A DNA stretch of 64,000 nucleotides, taken from the NCBI GenBank assembly GCA_965284365.1, contig OZ260079.1:1674001-1738000 (forward strand), given 5' to 3'. Under the pieces are notes generated by a model. That model did no database searches, had not been told where the DNA came from, and worked only from the letters and a program-made list of their open reading frames with translations. Position 1 is the stretch's first letter, and each line of letters begins with the position of its first letter. This DNA is from Phragmitibacter sp965284365. GTDB lineage: Bacteria; Verrucomicrobiota; Verrucomicrobiia; Verrucomicrobiales; Verrucomicrobiaceae. The position numbers and the translations under genes were made by a program. Below are positions 25,079 to 33,628 of this stretch, piece by piece.

Positions 25079-26860
25079 ATGGTGGAAAATTCAGACCAGA
25101 CGAAACGTCCAGAGGGCTTAGGTTCCGGGGTAGCGCGACTTGTGTTCTTCGCGGCGGTAGGATGCCTGACGATCGTGCAGTTGTTCGTCACGTTCCGGGG
25201 ATTGGCCACTCCAGATGGGATGGACCAGGCGCAAATCGCGCGGGAACTGGCGCGGGGGAATGGTTATTCGACACAGGTGATCCGTCCCTACGCTGCGCAG
25301 CAACTGGAGAAGGCCGGCAAAGAAACCTCTTACTTAATACAGCGTGACACGCTGCAACCGCCCATCGCGCCGCTGGTCTTGGCGCTTCCCTTCAAGCTGA
25401 TGAAGGACAATTGGGAGTGTAGCACGCAGACACGCGTTTACGTATTGGATCGTCTTACGGCGGGGATCAGCTTGGTGTTTTTCCTGGGAGCCATGGCTTT
25501 CACCTGGCTGACGGTGCAGCGACTGTTCGATGGGCGCATCGCGATGTTGACGGTGCTGCAGATGCTCGTGTGTCAGCTCTTGTGGGATGTCGCCAGAGGG
25601 AGTCTGGCGCCCATGCTGGTGCTCTTTTTCCTGAGCATTGCGCTCTATTGGTTCGTCATCGCGCTGGAGCGCCAAGCCGCAGGGTTGCGCGGAATTGGCA
25701 CCCTAATTTTTGGAATGGGGGTGATGGCTGCGCTGATGTTGCTGTCGCATTGGATCGCGGTGTTTCTGGTGATGGGGCTGGTCGTATCTGTCGGCGTCTT
25801 CATCCGGCAAAGGGTTCTCGTGTTAATGGTAGTGGTGCCGGTTGCTTTGGCATTAGCGGGGTGGAGCTTCCGTAACTATATGGTTTGTGGCGAGACGATG
25901 GGAGTGCTGAAGGCAACCCTACAGAGTGCGCTGATGTTGCCCCAGGACTCATGGTTGTTGCGGGATTACTCCGGTGTGACACCGCCGGTGAGCACGAGTT
26001 TTCTTTTGAGAAAAGTCCTGGTGAATCTCGCGAGTCAGTTGGGCAGCATGCCGATCTATCTCGGCGGCATCGTGGCCGCACCGCTCTTCTTTCTGGCGCT
26101 CTTGCACCCTTTCAAACGGCTGGAGGCGCGACAGGCGCGCTGGGCGCTGGCGATCCTTTGGGTGATAGCACTTGTTGGGATGTCCCTCATCGGATTGCCC
26201 GAGAAGGAGAAGGATGGCAATCAGATGTATATTGTCCTGGCACCCATGTTTGCGGCTTATGGCACGGCCTTATTCATGGTGTTTTGGAGCCGTCTGAACT
26301 TCATGCCGGGAACTTGGTGGGGCGACCATGGTGTTGGTTTCCTAGCATTGATGGTCACTGCGGCTCCCATGGCCATCTCGTTCCCGACAGAGGTCATGGG
26401 TGGGCTGAGCACCAAAGGCCAGTTCGCGCAATGGCCGCCTTATCTCCCTGATCGTCTGGCGAGGCTGAAGGACTTCACTGAGAAGCGCGAGATTGTGGTG
26501 GCTGATGTACCTTGGGCGGTAGCGTGGTATGCGGATCGTCCCAGCATCTGGCTGCCCATGCAGACAAAGCAGTTCATGGAAATGCGTGAGCAGGCGAGCC
26601 AGCGTGGTGAATCCATAGCGGGCCTGGTCTTCACTCCATGGTCGGCGCGGGTGGAGCGCATTGGAGATTTGTTTGATAGTTCGTATCTGGACTGGGCTCC
26701 GCAAGTTCTGCGAGGGATGGGAACAGCCTTTGGAGTGGACACGATGAATGGCTCGACATTGCCTTACCGGGAGTTTTTTCCATTGGCCGGTCAACCCGTT
26801 GGCAATGGAGAACGCTTCATCGCAGAGATGGTCTTCATGGCTGACAAGAAGCGTTGGTGA
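25079..26860 (+). CDS. Polytopic membrane protein, probable GT-C (GT39-like) glycosyltransferase
   Basis: 593 aa with an N-terminal transmembrane segment, a long first extracytoplasmic loop, roughly ten further membrane segments and a soluble C-terminal part. The loop starts DGMDQAQIARELARGNGYST, with an acidic residue near the first membrane span as in dolichyl-phosphate-mannose and ArnT-type transferases. Its sugar donor and acceptor cannot be read from sequence. It precedes xseB-dxs on the same strand but with a 112-bp gap. Confidence 0.6.
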   Translation: MVENSDQTKRPEGLGSGVARLVFFAAVGCLTIVQLFVTFRGLATPDGMDQAQIARELARGNGYSTQVIRPYAAQQLEKAGKETSYLIQRDTLQPPIAPLVLALPFKLMKDNWECSTQTRVYVLDRLTAGISLVFFLGAMAFTWLTVQRLFDGRIAMLTVLQMLVCQLLWDVARGSLAPMLVLFFLSIALYWFVIALERQAAGLRGIGTLIFGMGVMAALMLLSHWIAVFLVMGLVVSVGVFIRQRVLVLMVVVPVALALAGWSFRNYMVCGETMGVLKATLQSALMLPQDSWLLRDYSGVTPPVSTSFLLRKVLVNLASQLGSMPIYLGGIVAAPLFFLALLHPFKRLEARQARWALAILWVIALVGMSLIGLPEKEKDGNQMYIVLAPMFAAYGTALFMVFWSRLNFMPGTWWGDHGVGFLALMVTAAPMAISFPTEVMGGLSTKGQFAQWPPYLPDRLARLKDFTEKREIVVADVPWAVAWYADRPSIWLPMQTKQFMEMREQASQRGESIAGLVFTPWSARVERIGDLFDSSYLDWAPQVLRGMGTAFGVDTMNGSTLPYREFFPLAGQPVGNGERFIAEMVFMADKKRW

Positions 26861-26972
26861 AAGGTGACGCATGTGGGCCAAAATGAGTGCCTTGAAGAGG
26901 GATAACCAAGCCTCATTCTGCTTGCGGCGCAGGCTGGGCGCGGCATGATAGTTGGCTCGCCCTGTCACGGTT

Positions 26973-27368
26973 ATGACTGAAGACGAACGCCCACCTGAAG
27001 CCTGCTCATTTGAAGAAGCCATGGAGTCACTCGACTCCATCGTTACTTCATTGGAGGGCGATCAGTTGTCGCTCGAGCAAATGGTGACTTCCTATGAACG
27101 CGGCATGCGGCTGTTGCATGTGTGCCGTGGCCGCATTGAAAACGCGCGGCTTCGTGTGGAGTCCATCGGCCTTGATTTGGAAAATCAGAGCAAAGCAGTT
27201 TTGACTGAGTTTGCCGCTGGCGAAACTACCGAAGCGCCTCCGCCTTCCGGCGCCTCCGCTACAGCTGGAAATATACAGCCTAATACTGCACCTAAGAAAG
27301 CCGTGAGAAGTCCGAAAACCGATAGTACGGACAGCGGCAACACAGGCGGCGAGATACGACTTTTTTGA
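26973..27368 (+). CDS. xseB: Exodeoxyribonuclease VII small subunit
   Basis: 131 aa from the ATG at 26973. The conserved helical core is CSFEEAMESLDSIVTSLEGD followed by LSLEQMVTSYERGMRLLHVC. XseB binds XseA to degrade single-stranded DNA; xseA is not in the window. The protein carries a Thr/Ser/Pro-rich tail of about 60 residues ending EIRLF, longer than the usual 60-80-aa subunit. The gene lies 33 bp before dxs, recalling the xseB-ispA-dxs order in other bacteria, here without ispA. Confidence 0.88.
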   Translation: MTEDERPPEACSFEEAMESLDSIVTSLEGDQLSLEQMVTSYERGMRLLHVCRGRIENARLRVESIGLDLENQSKAVLTEFAAGETTEAPPPSGASATAGNIQPNTAPKKAVRSPKTDSTDSGNTGGEIRLF

Positions 27369-27401
27369 CCCCTCTTTTAGTTCTCTTTTCATTCACCCCG
27401 T

Positions 27402-29288
27402 ATGGCGGATCTTCCCCTCATCAAAAGCCCTGCTGACCTGAAATCTCTCCCCGCAGAGCAGCTTACCGAACTAGCCGAAAAGATCCGCAGCACGCTGATT
27501 TCGACCCTCGCTGAAACCGGTGGCCATCTGGGACCGAACTTGGGTGTGGTCGAACTTTCACTGGCTTTGCATCGGGTGTTCGACACCCCAAAGGATAAGT
27601 TCATCTTTGATGTGGCTCATCAAGCTTACGTGCACAAGATGCTGACCGGCCGATGGGATAAAATCCAGACAATCCGCCAGTATGAAGGGTTGAATGGCTT
27701 CTGCCTGCGGACAGAGAGCGAGCATGATTGCTATGGAGCTGGACATGCAGGCACGGCAGTTTCGGCGGCGCTCGGGATAGCGGTGGGCCGTGATCTCCGA
27801 GGATCCGACGAGAATGTCATCTGTGTCGCAGGCGACGCCGCGTTTACCTGTGGGCCGACGTTCGAAGCTCTGAACAATGTCGCGGCGCAGACGAAGCGGT
27901 TTATTGTGGTGCTCAACGACAACGAGTGGAGCATTGATCGCAATGTAGGTGCTATTGCAAAGTACTTTAATCAAATCGCGACCCACCCGGCTTATGCCCA
28001 TATTCATCAGACAGCTGCAGGCTTGCTGGAGAAAGTTGGCGGAAAAGTAATCCGTCGTTTGGCAGGTAAAGTAGAGGAAAGCGCCAAGGGTTTATTCCTG
28101 ACAACGTCTTCGCAGGCCAGCCCGACAACTTCGGTTATTTTCGAAGAATTCGGGTTTCGCTATTACGGCCCGATCGATGGGCATGATTTGCCGTTGCTGA
28201 TTAAGACGTTTGAATTTCTCCGGACGCAAAATGAGCCGGTGATCCTCCACATCATTACGGAGAAGGGGAGGGGATATAAACCGGCGCTCGAGGATCCGGG
28301 TAAATTTCATGGGCTCGGGAAGTACAACATCGAGACGGGCGAGACGCAGAATACCGCTACGCCGACCTACTCCCAGATTTATGCCCGCAGCGTGACGGAC
28401 TTCGCCAAGGAAGATAAGAAGATCGTGGCAATCACTGCAGCGATGCCAGGGGGCACTGGCTTGAGTGTTTTCAAGAAGGAGATTCCCGAGCGCTATTATG
28501 ATGTCGGAATTGCCGAAGAACATGCGGCGCTGTTTGCCTGCGGTCTGGCGGTGCAAGGTCTCAAGCCCTTCCTGACGATCTATTCGACGTTCATGCAGCG
28601 CGCTTATGACATGATCATTCATGACATGGCGATCCAACATCTGCCGGTGAGACTTTGCATGGACCGCGGAGGTCTGAGTGGTGATGATGGCCCAACGCAT
28701 CATGGTTTGTTTGATATTGGCTACCTGCGCCACATCCCGAATATCGTCCACATGGCACCGCGCAATGAAGACGAGTTTGTGGATATGCTTTGGACAATGG
28801 CCCACTATGAAAAAGGGCCGATCGCCATCCGTTATCCGCGCGGCACCGGCCCGGGTGTGACTCCCAAGGAGAAGCCAGTTTTGCTCGAAATCGGAAAAGC
28901 AGAGATTGTTGAGCCCGAGGGCGATGTAGCGTTGTTTGGCTTGGGAGATTTCTTCTCCATGGCACAGGCCACGCAAAAGCTGCTCGCGGCGCGTGGCATC
29001 AGCGCCTCGCTGGTGAACCCCCGCTGGATCAAGCCTCTCGATTCAACGGTGCTGGAGGCTTTTGCGCGGAAGAGCAAAGTCATCTGTACTTTCGAAGACC
29101 ATGTGCTGCACAACGGTTTTGGCTGCGGGGTGATCGAGCATTTGCACGATGCCGGAATCACGACGCCAGTGGCGAGAATTGGCTGGCCAGATGAGTTCAT
29201 TGAGCACGGTACGGTTCCGATTCTCCGTCAAAAGCATGGCCTTACGGCAGAGGCTGCGGTGGAGAAGATCGTTGCGCTGCTAAAATAA
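27402..29288 (+). CDS. dxs: 1-deoxy-D-xylulose-5-phosphate synthase
   Basis: Thiamine-diphosphate enzyme that starts the MEP isoprenoid pathway from pyruvate and glyceraldehyde 3-phosphate; 628 aa. Present are the TPP half-site with LNDNEWSIDRNVGAI, the catalytic/transketolase region DRGGLSGDDGPTHHGLFD, and the C-terminal domain. The usual GDG of the TPP motif reads GDA (GDAAFTCGPTFEALNNV), and the His-containing GHSST-like segment reads GHAGT. The enzyme otherwise looks intact. A strong terminator follows. Its pathway partner ispH is at 44-45 kb. Confidence 0.95.
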   Translation: MADLPLIKSPADLKSLPAEQLTELAEKIRSTLISTLAETGGHLGPNLGVVELSLALHRVFDTPKDKFIFDVAHQAYVHKMLTGRWDKIQTIRQYEGLNGFCLRTESEHDCYGAGHAGTAVSAALGIAVGRDLRGSDENVICVAGDAAFTCGPTFEALNNVAAQTKRFIVVLNDNEWSIDRNVGAIAKYFNQIATHPAYAHIHQTAAGLLEKVGGKVIRRLAGKVEESAKGLFLTTSSQASPTTSVIFEEFGFRYYGPIDGHDLPLLIKTFEFLRTQNEPVILHIITEKGRGYKPALEDPGKFHGLGKYNIETGETQNTATPTYSQIYARSVTDFAKEDKKIVAITAAMPGGTGLSVFKKEIPERYYDVGIAEEHAALFACGLAVQGLKPFLTIYSTFMQRAYDMIIHDMAIQHLPVRLCMDRGGLSGDDGPTHHGLFDIGYLRHIPNIVHMAPRNEDEFVDMLWTMAHYEKGPIAIRYPRGTGPGVTPKEKPVLLEIGKAEIVEPEGDVALFGLGDFFSMAQATQKLLAARGISASLVNPRWIKPLDSTVLEAFARKSKVICTFEDHVLHNGFGCGVIEHLHDAGITTPVARIGWPDEFIEHGTVPILRQKHGLTAEAAVEKIVALLK

Positions 29289-29318
29289 AGGCTGTCGGGG
29301 CAGCGAGACATTATATCG

Positions 29319-29356
29319 AGCGGTGAATCTGGGGAACGGGTTCACCGCTTTTTTTT
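29319..29356 (+). terminator. Rho-independent terminator of dxs
   Basis: Stem AGCGGTGAA paired with TTCACCGCT across a 13-base loop, followed by an uninterrupted run of T. It starts 30 nt after the dxs stop and ends the xseB-dxs transcript before mnmG. Confidence 0.9.
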
Positions 29357-29385
29357 GGACTCGTGGCTCTTAAAGTTAAAGCCAA

Positions 29386-29401
29386 CGTTCCACGTGGAAC
29401 T
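29386..29401. promoter_or_regulatory. parS-like site in the dxs-mnmG gap
   Basis: CGTTCCACGTGGAACT contains a perfect 14-bp palindrome around CACGTG. It matches the bacterial chromosomal parS consensus TGTTNCACGTGAAACA in the core, with mismatches at the outer bases. ParB would bind here. A better copy lies 825 bp downstream inside mnmG. Confidence 0.7.
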
Positions 29402-29453
29402 TTCTGCAAACAGGGGAGCTGTGTGCTAAATTGTAAACCAGTTTTTGACCACC

Positions 29454-31364
29454 ATGTCCTCGCTTTATACCTTCCCAAAAGTCTACGACGTTCTCGTCTG
29501 CGGAGCAGGACATGCGGGGGTAGAGGCGGCCATGGCGGCGGCAAGGCTTGGCTGTAATGCGGCAATGCTGACTCAGAATCTGGACACCATCTGTCAGATG
29601 TCATGCAATCCGGCGATTGGTGGACTGGCGAAGGGGCATATGGTGAGGGAGCTTGACGCCCTCGGGGGCGTGATGGGGCAGAATACCGACGCCACTGGCA
29701 TCCAGTTTAGACTTCTCAATGCGACTAAAGGTCCGAGCGTCCAAGCCCCCCGCGCGCAGTGCGACAAGAAGGCCTATCAGTTCCGAATGAAGTGGCTGGT
29801 TGAGCAGCAAGTTGGCTTGGATCTCCATCAGGGGAATGCCGCAGAAATTCTAGTAGAAGATGATTGTGTAGTGGGCGTGAGGACCAGCTTGGGGCTCATC
29901 TATCGCGCCCGTTCGGTCGTCATCAGCTCGGGGACATTTATGCGCGGGCTTCTACATGTGGGATTGCAGAATCAGGGAGGAGGTCGCATGGGCGACTCAT
30001 TGAGCACCTTAAGCGACAGTCTTCGGAACCTTGGCTTCGAGGTTGAGCGTTTTAAGACGGGCACCCCATGCCGAATCAATGGTCGCAGCATAGATTTCAG
30101 CAAGTGTGAACGGCAAGACGGAGATGAGCCGCCACCTCGCTTTAGCTACCTCTCCGGACATATTCCGGAAGATCAGGGGCTGTTCACCTTAAACCGTTGG
30201 GGGCGTGAAATGTTCCACGTGGAACAATCTCCGTGCTGGATTACCTACACAAACCCAAGCACACACGAGGTAATCCGCCAAAATCTAGATAAGTCACCCA
30301 TGTACTGCGGCGTTATTGAGGGGGTTGGGCCCCGATATTGCCCCAGCATCGAGGACAAGGTGGTGCGCTTCGCGGAGAAGGAGCGCCACCAGATCTTTCT
30401 AGAACCTGAGGGTAAGCAGACGCTGGAATACTACGTGAACGGCGTTTCCACCAGTCTCCCCTTCGAAGTGCAACTTGAGTTCATTCGCAGCATCTCGGGT
30501 CTGGAAAACGCCGAAATCATCCGACCCGGATACGCTGTGGAGTATGATTACTGTCCTCCCACACAACTGCACTCCACGCTGGAAACCAAAAGGGTATCTG
30601 GGCTCTACTTTGCAGGGCAGATCAATGGTACTTCCGGCTACGAAGAGGCGGCGGGGCAGGGGCTATTAGCAGGCGCAAACGCGGCCCTTAAAGTCCGAGG
30701 TAAAGCCCCATTCATTTTGCAACGCTCAGAAGCTTACCTTGGCGTCATGGTGGACGATCTTGTTACGAAGGGGACGACCGAGCCTTATCGCATGTTCACC
30801 AGCCGAGCGGAATACCGTCTTCTCCTGCGTCAGGATAATGCAGACCTGCGCCTGACACCAAAAGCTGCGGAGACCGGACTGGTGGATGAGGTGCGCTCGA
30901 AACACACCACCGAGCGAATAAATTCCCTGATCGCACTGAAGACGACACTTGCGCAGGAATCTCATGGCGGGGCTCGAATGCTCCAATGGCTGAAGCGACC
31001 TGAGAATACCTGGACTGCACTGCCCCAGGAGACTCGCCAACTGTTCGATGATGAGATCTGGAGCATGGCCGAGAACGACATCAAATATGCTGGTTACATC
31101 ACCAGGCAGGAAGAGCAGGTCGCCAAGACATCTCGCATGGAAGGAGACGCAATTCCGGACTGGATCCAATTCGATTTGCTGGCCGGATTAAAGTTGGAAG
31201 CCAAGATCAAACTCAATGCCATCCGGCCTACCACCTTTGGACAAGCGGGCAGGATCCAAGGAGTCACACCCGCCGACTTGGCGGTTCTTTCCATTGCGGT
31301 GAAAAAGGGCCGAAATGGTGGTCTTGGCTCTTCAGGGGCGGGCAACATGACACCCGGAATTTAA
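29454..31364 (+). CDS. mnmG: tRNA uridine-5-carboxymethylaminomethyl modification enzyme MnmG (GidA)
   Basis: FAD-dependent partner of MnmE that installs the cmnm5 group at wobble uridine 34; 636 aa from the ATG at 29454. The FAD motif is VCGAGHAGVEAAMAAARLG. Two conserved GidA blocks are also present: CNPAIGGLAKGHMVRELDAL and GQINGTSGYEEAAGQGL. The ATG is preferred over a TTG three codons upstream. A perfect 16-bp parS-like palindrome is embedded in the coding sequence and encodes MFHVEQ just before PCWITYTNPSTHEV. The gene is followed by trmD after 25 bp, not by the common rsmG-parA-parB cluster. Confidence 0.97.
   Translation: MSSLYTFPKVYDVLVCGAGHAGVEAAMAAARLGCNAAMLTQNLDTICQMSCNPAIGGLAKGHMVRELDALGGVMGQNTDATGIQFRLLNATKGPSVQAPRAQCDKKAYQFRMKWLVEQQVGLDLHQGNAAEILVEDDCVVGVRTSLGLIYRARSVVISSGTFMRGLLHVGLQNQGGGRMGDSLSTLSDSLRNLGFEVERFKTGTPCRINGRSIDFSKCERQDGDEPPPRFSYLSGHIPEDQGLFTLNRWGREMFHVEQSPCWITYTNPSTHEVIRQNLDKSPMYCGVIEGVGPRYCPSIEDKVVRFAEKERHQIFLEPEGKQTLEYYVNGVSTSLPFEVQLEFIRSISGLENAEIIRPGYAVEYDYCPPTQLHSTLETKRVSGLYFAGQINGTSGYEEAAGQGLLAGANAALKVRGKAPFILQRSEAYLGVMVDDLVTKGTTEPYRMFTSRAEYRLLLRQDNADLRLTPKAAETGLVDEVRSKHTTERINSLIALKTTLAQESHGGARMLQWLKRPENTWTALPQETRQLFDDEIWSMAENDIKYAGYITRQEEQVAKTSRMEGDAIPDWIQFDLLAGLKLEAKIKLNAIRPTTFGQAGRIQGVTPADLAVLSIAVKKGRNGGLGSSGAGNMTPGI
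30211..30226. promoter_or_regulatory. parS centromere site within mnmG
   Basis: TGTTCCACGTGGAACA is a perfect 16-bp palindrome. It matches the chromosomal parS consensus except for the allowed C/G positions. In frame it encodes MFHVEQ in a stretch of MnmG that is variable between species, right before the conserved PCWITYTN block. A second site lies at 29386. ParB spreading from these sites would help segregate the replication-origin region. Confidence 0.85.
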
Positions 31365-31389
31365 ATTTCCCCTCAATATCCTTCTGCCC

Positions 31390-32130
31390 ATGCGAGTGGA
31401 CGTCATTACCTTATTCCCCGAAATGGTGTCGGGACCTCTGGGCCAGAGCATGATGCGTCTGGCCCAAGATCGGGAGCTTTTGCAATTGCAGGTTCTCGAT
31501 CTGCGGGAATTTGGAATGGGCCGACACCGCCAGGTTGATGACGAGCCATATGGGGGAGGTCCTGGGATGGTGCTACGCCCCGAACCCATCGGAGCAGCCC
31601 TTGATACCGTGAAAAAGGATGGGGCTCGTGTGATCTTGCTGAGTCCGCAAGGGAAGCGCTTTTCGCAGGAGGATGCAGCCCGTTTGTCAAACGAAGAGCA
31701 CTTGATCTTTCTCTGCGGGAATTACGAAGGCTTCGACCAGCGCGTGGTTGAGAATTGCGTAGACGAGGAATTGTCCCTTGGAGATTATGTCCTCACCAAC
31801 GGGGCCATCGCCGCAGTCGTCGTTATTGATGCGGTCATTCGACTCGTCCCTGGTGTATTAGGGGATGCAGAGTCAGCCGTGCAGGAAAGTTTTTCACAAG
31901 ATAGCCGCGGAGCAGAAGGGGACCAGCAATTCGCGAAAGCGCCTCAAGTACTCGACCACCCGCATTACACGCGGCCCGTGCAGTGGCGGGGACTGAAGGT
32001 TCCGGATATATTGTTATCCGGCAATCACAAGAAAGTTGCAGAATGGCGGGCTCAACAAGCTGCCCTGCGCACACGCACGCAGCGGCCGGATCTAGTAGGT
32101 GGTGGCGAAGGACCTCCAGACGTCACCTAG
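31390..32130 (+). CDS. trmD: tRNA (guanine37-N1)-methyltransferase
   Basis: SAM-dependent enzyme that methylates G37 of tRNAs and prevents frameshifting; 246 aa, normal length. Diagnostic segments: MRVDVITLFPEMV, RQVDDEPYGGGPGMVLRPEP, LCGNYEGFDQRV, and SLGDYVLTNGAIAAVVVIDA, which form the SPOUT trefoil knot. It lies 25 bp after mnmG; both genes modify tRNA near the anticodon. It converges on pyk with a 27-bp gap and no obvious terminator. Confidence 0.98.
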   Translation: MRVDVITLFPEMVSGPLGQSMMRLAQDRELLQLQVLDLREFGMGRHRQVDDEPYGGGPGMVLRPEPIGAALDTVKKDGARVILLSPQGKRFSQEDAARLSNEEHLIFLCGNYEGFDQRVVENCVDEELSLGDYVLTNGAIAAVVVIDAVIRLVPGVLGDAESAVQESFSQDSRGAEGDQQFAKAPQVLDHPHYTRPVQWRGLKVPDILLSGNHKKVAEWRAQQAALRTRTQRPDLVGGGEGPPDVT

Positions 32131-32157
32131 ACCACTTCTCTCAAAGGCAGGATCTAC

Positions 32158-33564
32158 TTACACCTTTCGAATCAGGATTGAATCCATCAGCATGGCCTCA
32201 TGCAGAACATCCGTTAGGATCACAATAGTATCCCCAGTTACAATTTGTCCGCGATCCTTCAAAAGCTGAATCGCGGTCTCCATTGTCTTAGCCGGGTCCG
32301 CATCGAATTCCGTCACATACGGGAAAACTCCGCGGGCGGACATCAACGCACGGCTGATCCAAAGGTGCGGGGTAAAAGCAAAAATCGGAGCGTGTTCGGG
32401 TCTCTGATGCGCCAGCAAATGAGCCGTCACTCCACCTTTTGTAAAGGCGAGCAACTTGGAGTTTGAAATCTCATTGGCGAGAAGCACCGCCGTCTTGACT
32501 GCCTTATGCTTGTTTGTTTTCAGTGGAGCATCAGACGCAAATCGGCCGGAGGGAAATCGCATTTCCGTCCGCTTGATGACCCGGTCCAAAACATTGACGG
32601 CACGGTCTGGATATTTGCCGACGGACGTCTCGCCGGATAGCATAACGCAATCAACTTGTTCTATAACGGCGTTGAAGATGTCAGTTACCTCAGCGCGGGT
32701 TGGCACCGGGTTTTCGATCATGCTCTCCAGCATCTGCGTGGCTACGATCACTTTTCGGCCGTGGTAGGAGCAACGCTCAATGATATCCCGTTGGATGATC
32801 GGAAGGTCTTCGAGAGGGCATTCGCTACCCAAGTCACCACGGGCAACCATGATGCCTTTCGAAGCGAGGACGATGGCGTCAAGGTTGTCGAGCGCCTGCT
32901 GATTCTCCAGTTTGGCAATCACACGGGCGGGTGATTTCTTCTGCTCCAACAAGAGCTCGAGATGCTGAATGTGCGCAGGCTCCCGGGCGAAGCTTAGGGC
33001 GAAATAATCAACACCCAACTCCACTCCAAGATCGAGATCTTTGTAATCTTTAGCTGTCAGGGGAGGGAGGTTGACTGCGACACCGGGAAGATTGATGTGG
33101 CGGCGGGATTTCATTTCTCCGCCCGTGAGCACTTTTGCCTGAATACGCTGCGCCGATATTTCGATGGCCTGCATTTGAATCATGCCGCCGTCGATCGAGA
33201 TGGGGTCTCCCACGCTTAAATCGCGGGTCAGTCCCGGATAGTTTACGGTCGTCGAGTAGGTGGCCGTTGCAGGGAGAGCTTCCTCGGTTCGAAACTCCAC
33301 CAAGTCTCCGGCAGAAAGCTGCCAAGGCGTCTCAACATCGCCGGTGCGGATGGATGGCCCCGTCAGATCAAGGAGAATGGCGACATCTGTGCCCTTCGCT
33401 TTGGCAGCATCACGCACCCGGGCATTCACCGTGCGCACCCATTCGTGAGAGGCATGGCTCATGTTGAGCCGGAAAATGTTGGCACCCTGTTCGATCAGGG
33501 ATTCCATCATGGCCGGGCTTTCAGTAGCCGGACCCAGAGTAACTAAAATCTTTGTTTTGCGCAT
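32158..33564 (-). CDS. pyk: Pyruvate kinase
   Basis: Catalyses phosphoenolpyruvate + ADP to pyruvate + ATP; 468 aa. Visible features: N-terminal TKILVTLGPATESPAMMESL, substrate/Mg region VARGDLGSECPLEDLPIIQR, the ATQMLESMIENPVPTRAEVT signature, and CVMLSGETSVGKYP. The allosteric C-terminal domain is present. It is the last gene of the minus-strand run gltB-glgX-pyk, 64 bp after glgX. The C/T-rich leader before the ATG (CCATCCGCAGTCTC) lacks a Shine-Dalgarno site. Confidence 0.97.
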   Translation of the reverse strand: MRKTKILVTLGPATESPAMMESLIEQGANIFRLNMSHASHEWVRTVNARVRDAAKAKGTDVAILLDLTGPSIRTGDVETPWQLSAGDLVEFRTEEALPATATYSTTVNYPGLTRDLSVGDPISIDGGMIQMQAIEISAQRIQAKVLTGGEMKSRRHINLPGVAVNLPPLTAKDYKDLDLGVELGVDYFALSFAREPAHIQHLELLLEQKKSPARVIAKLENQQALDNLDAIVLASKGIMVARGDLGSECPLEDLPIIQRDIIERCSYHGRKVIVATQMLESMIENPVPTRAEVTDIFNAVIEQVDCVMLSGETSVGKYPDRAVNVLDRVIKRTEMRFPSGRFASDAPLKTNKHKAVKTAVLLANEISNSKLLAFTKGGVTAHLLAHQRPEHAPIFAFTPHLWISRALMSARGVFPYVTEFDADPAKTMETAIQLLKDRGQIVTGDTIVILTDVLHEAMLMDSILIRKV

Positions 33565-33628
33565 GAGACTGCGGATGGAGGATGTCTGAGCTGGCGGCAG
33601 GCGAGCTACTTTCCCCGATAGAGCACAC

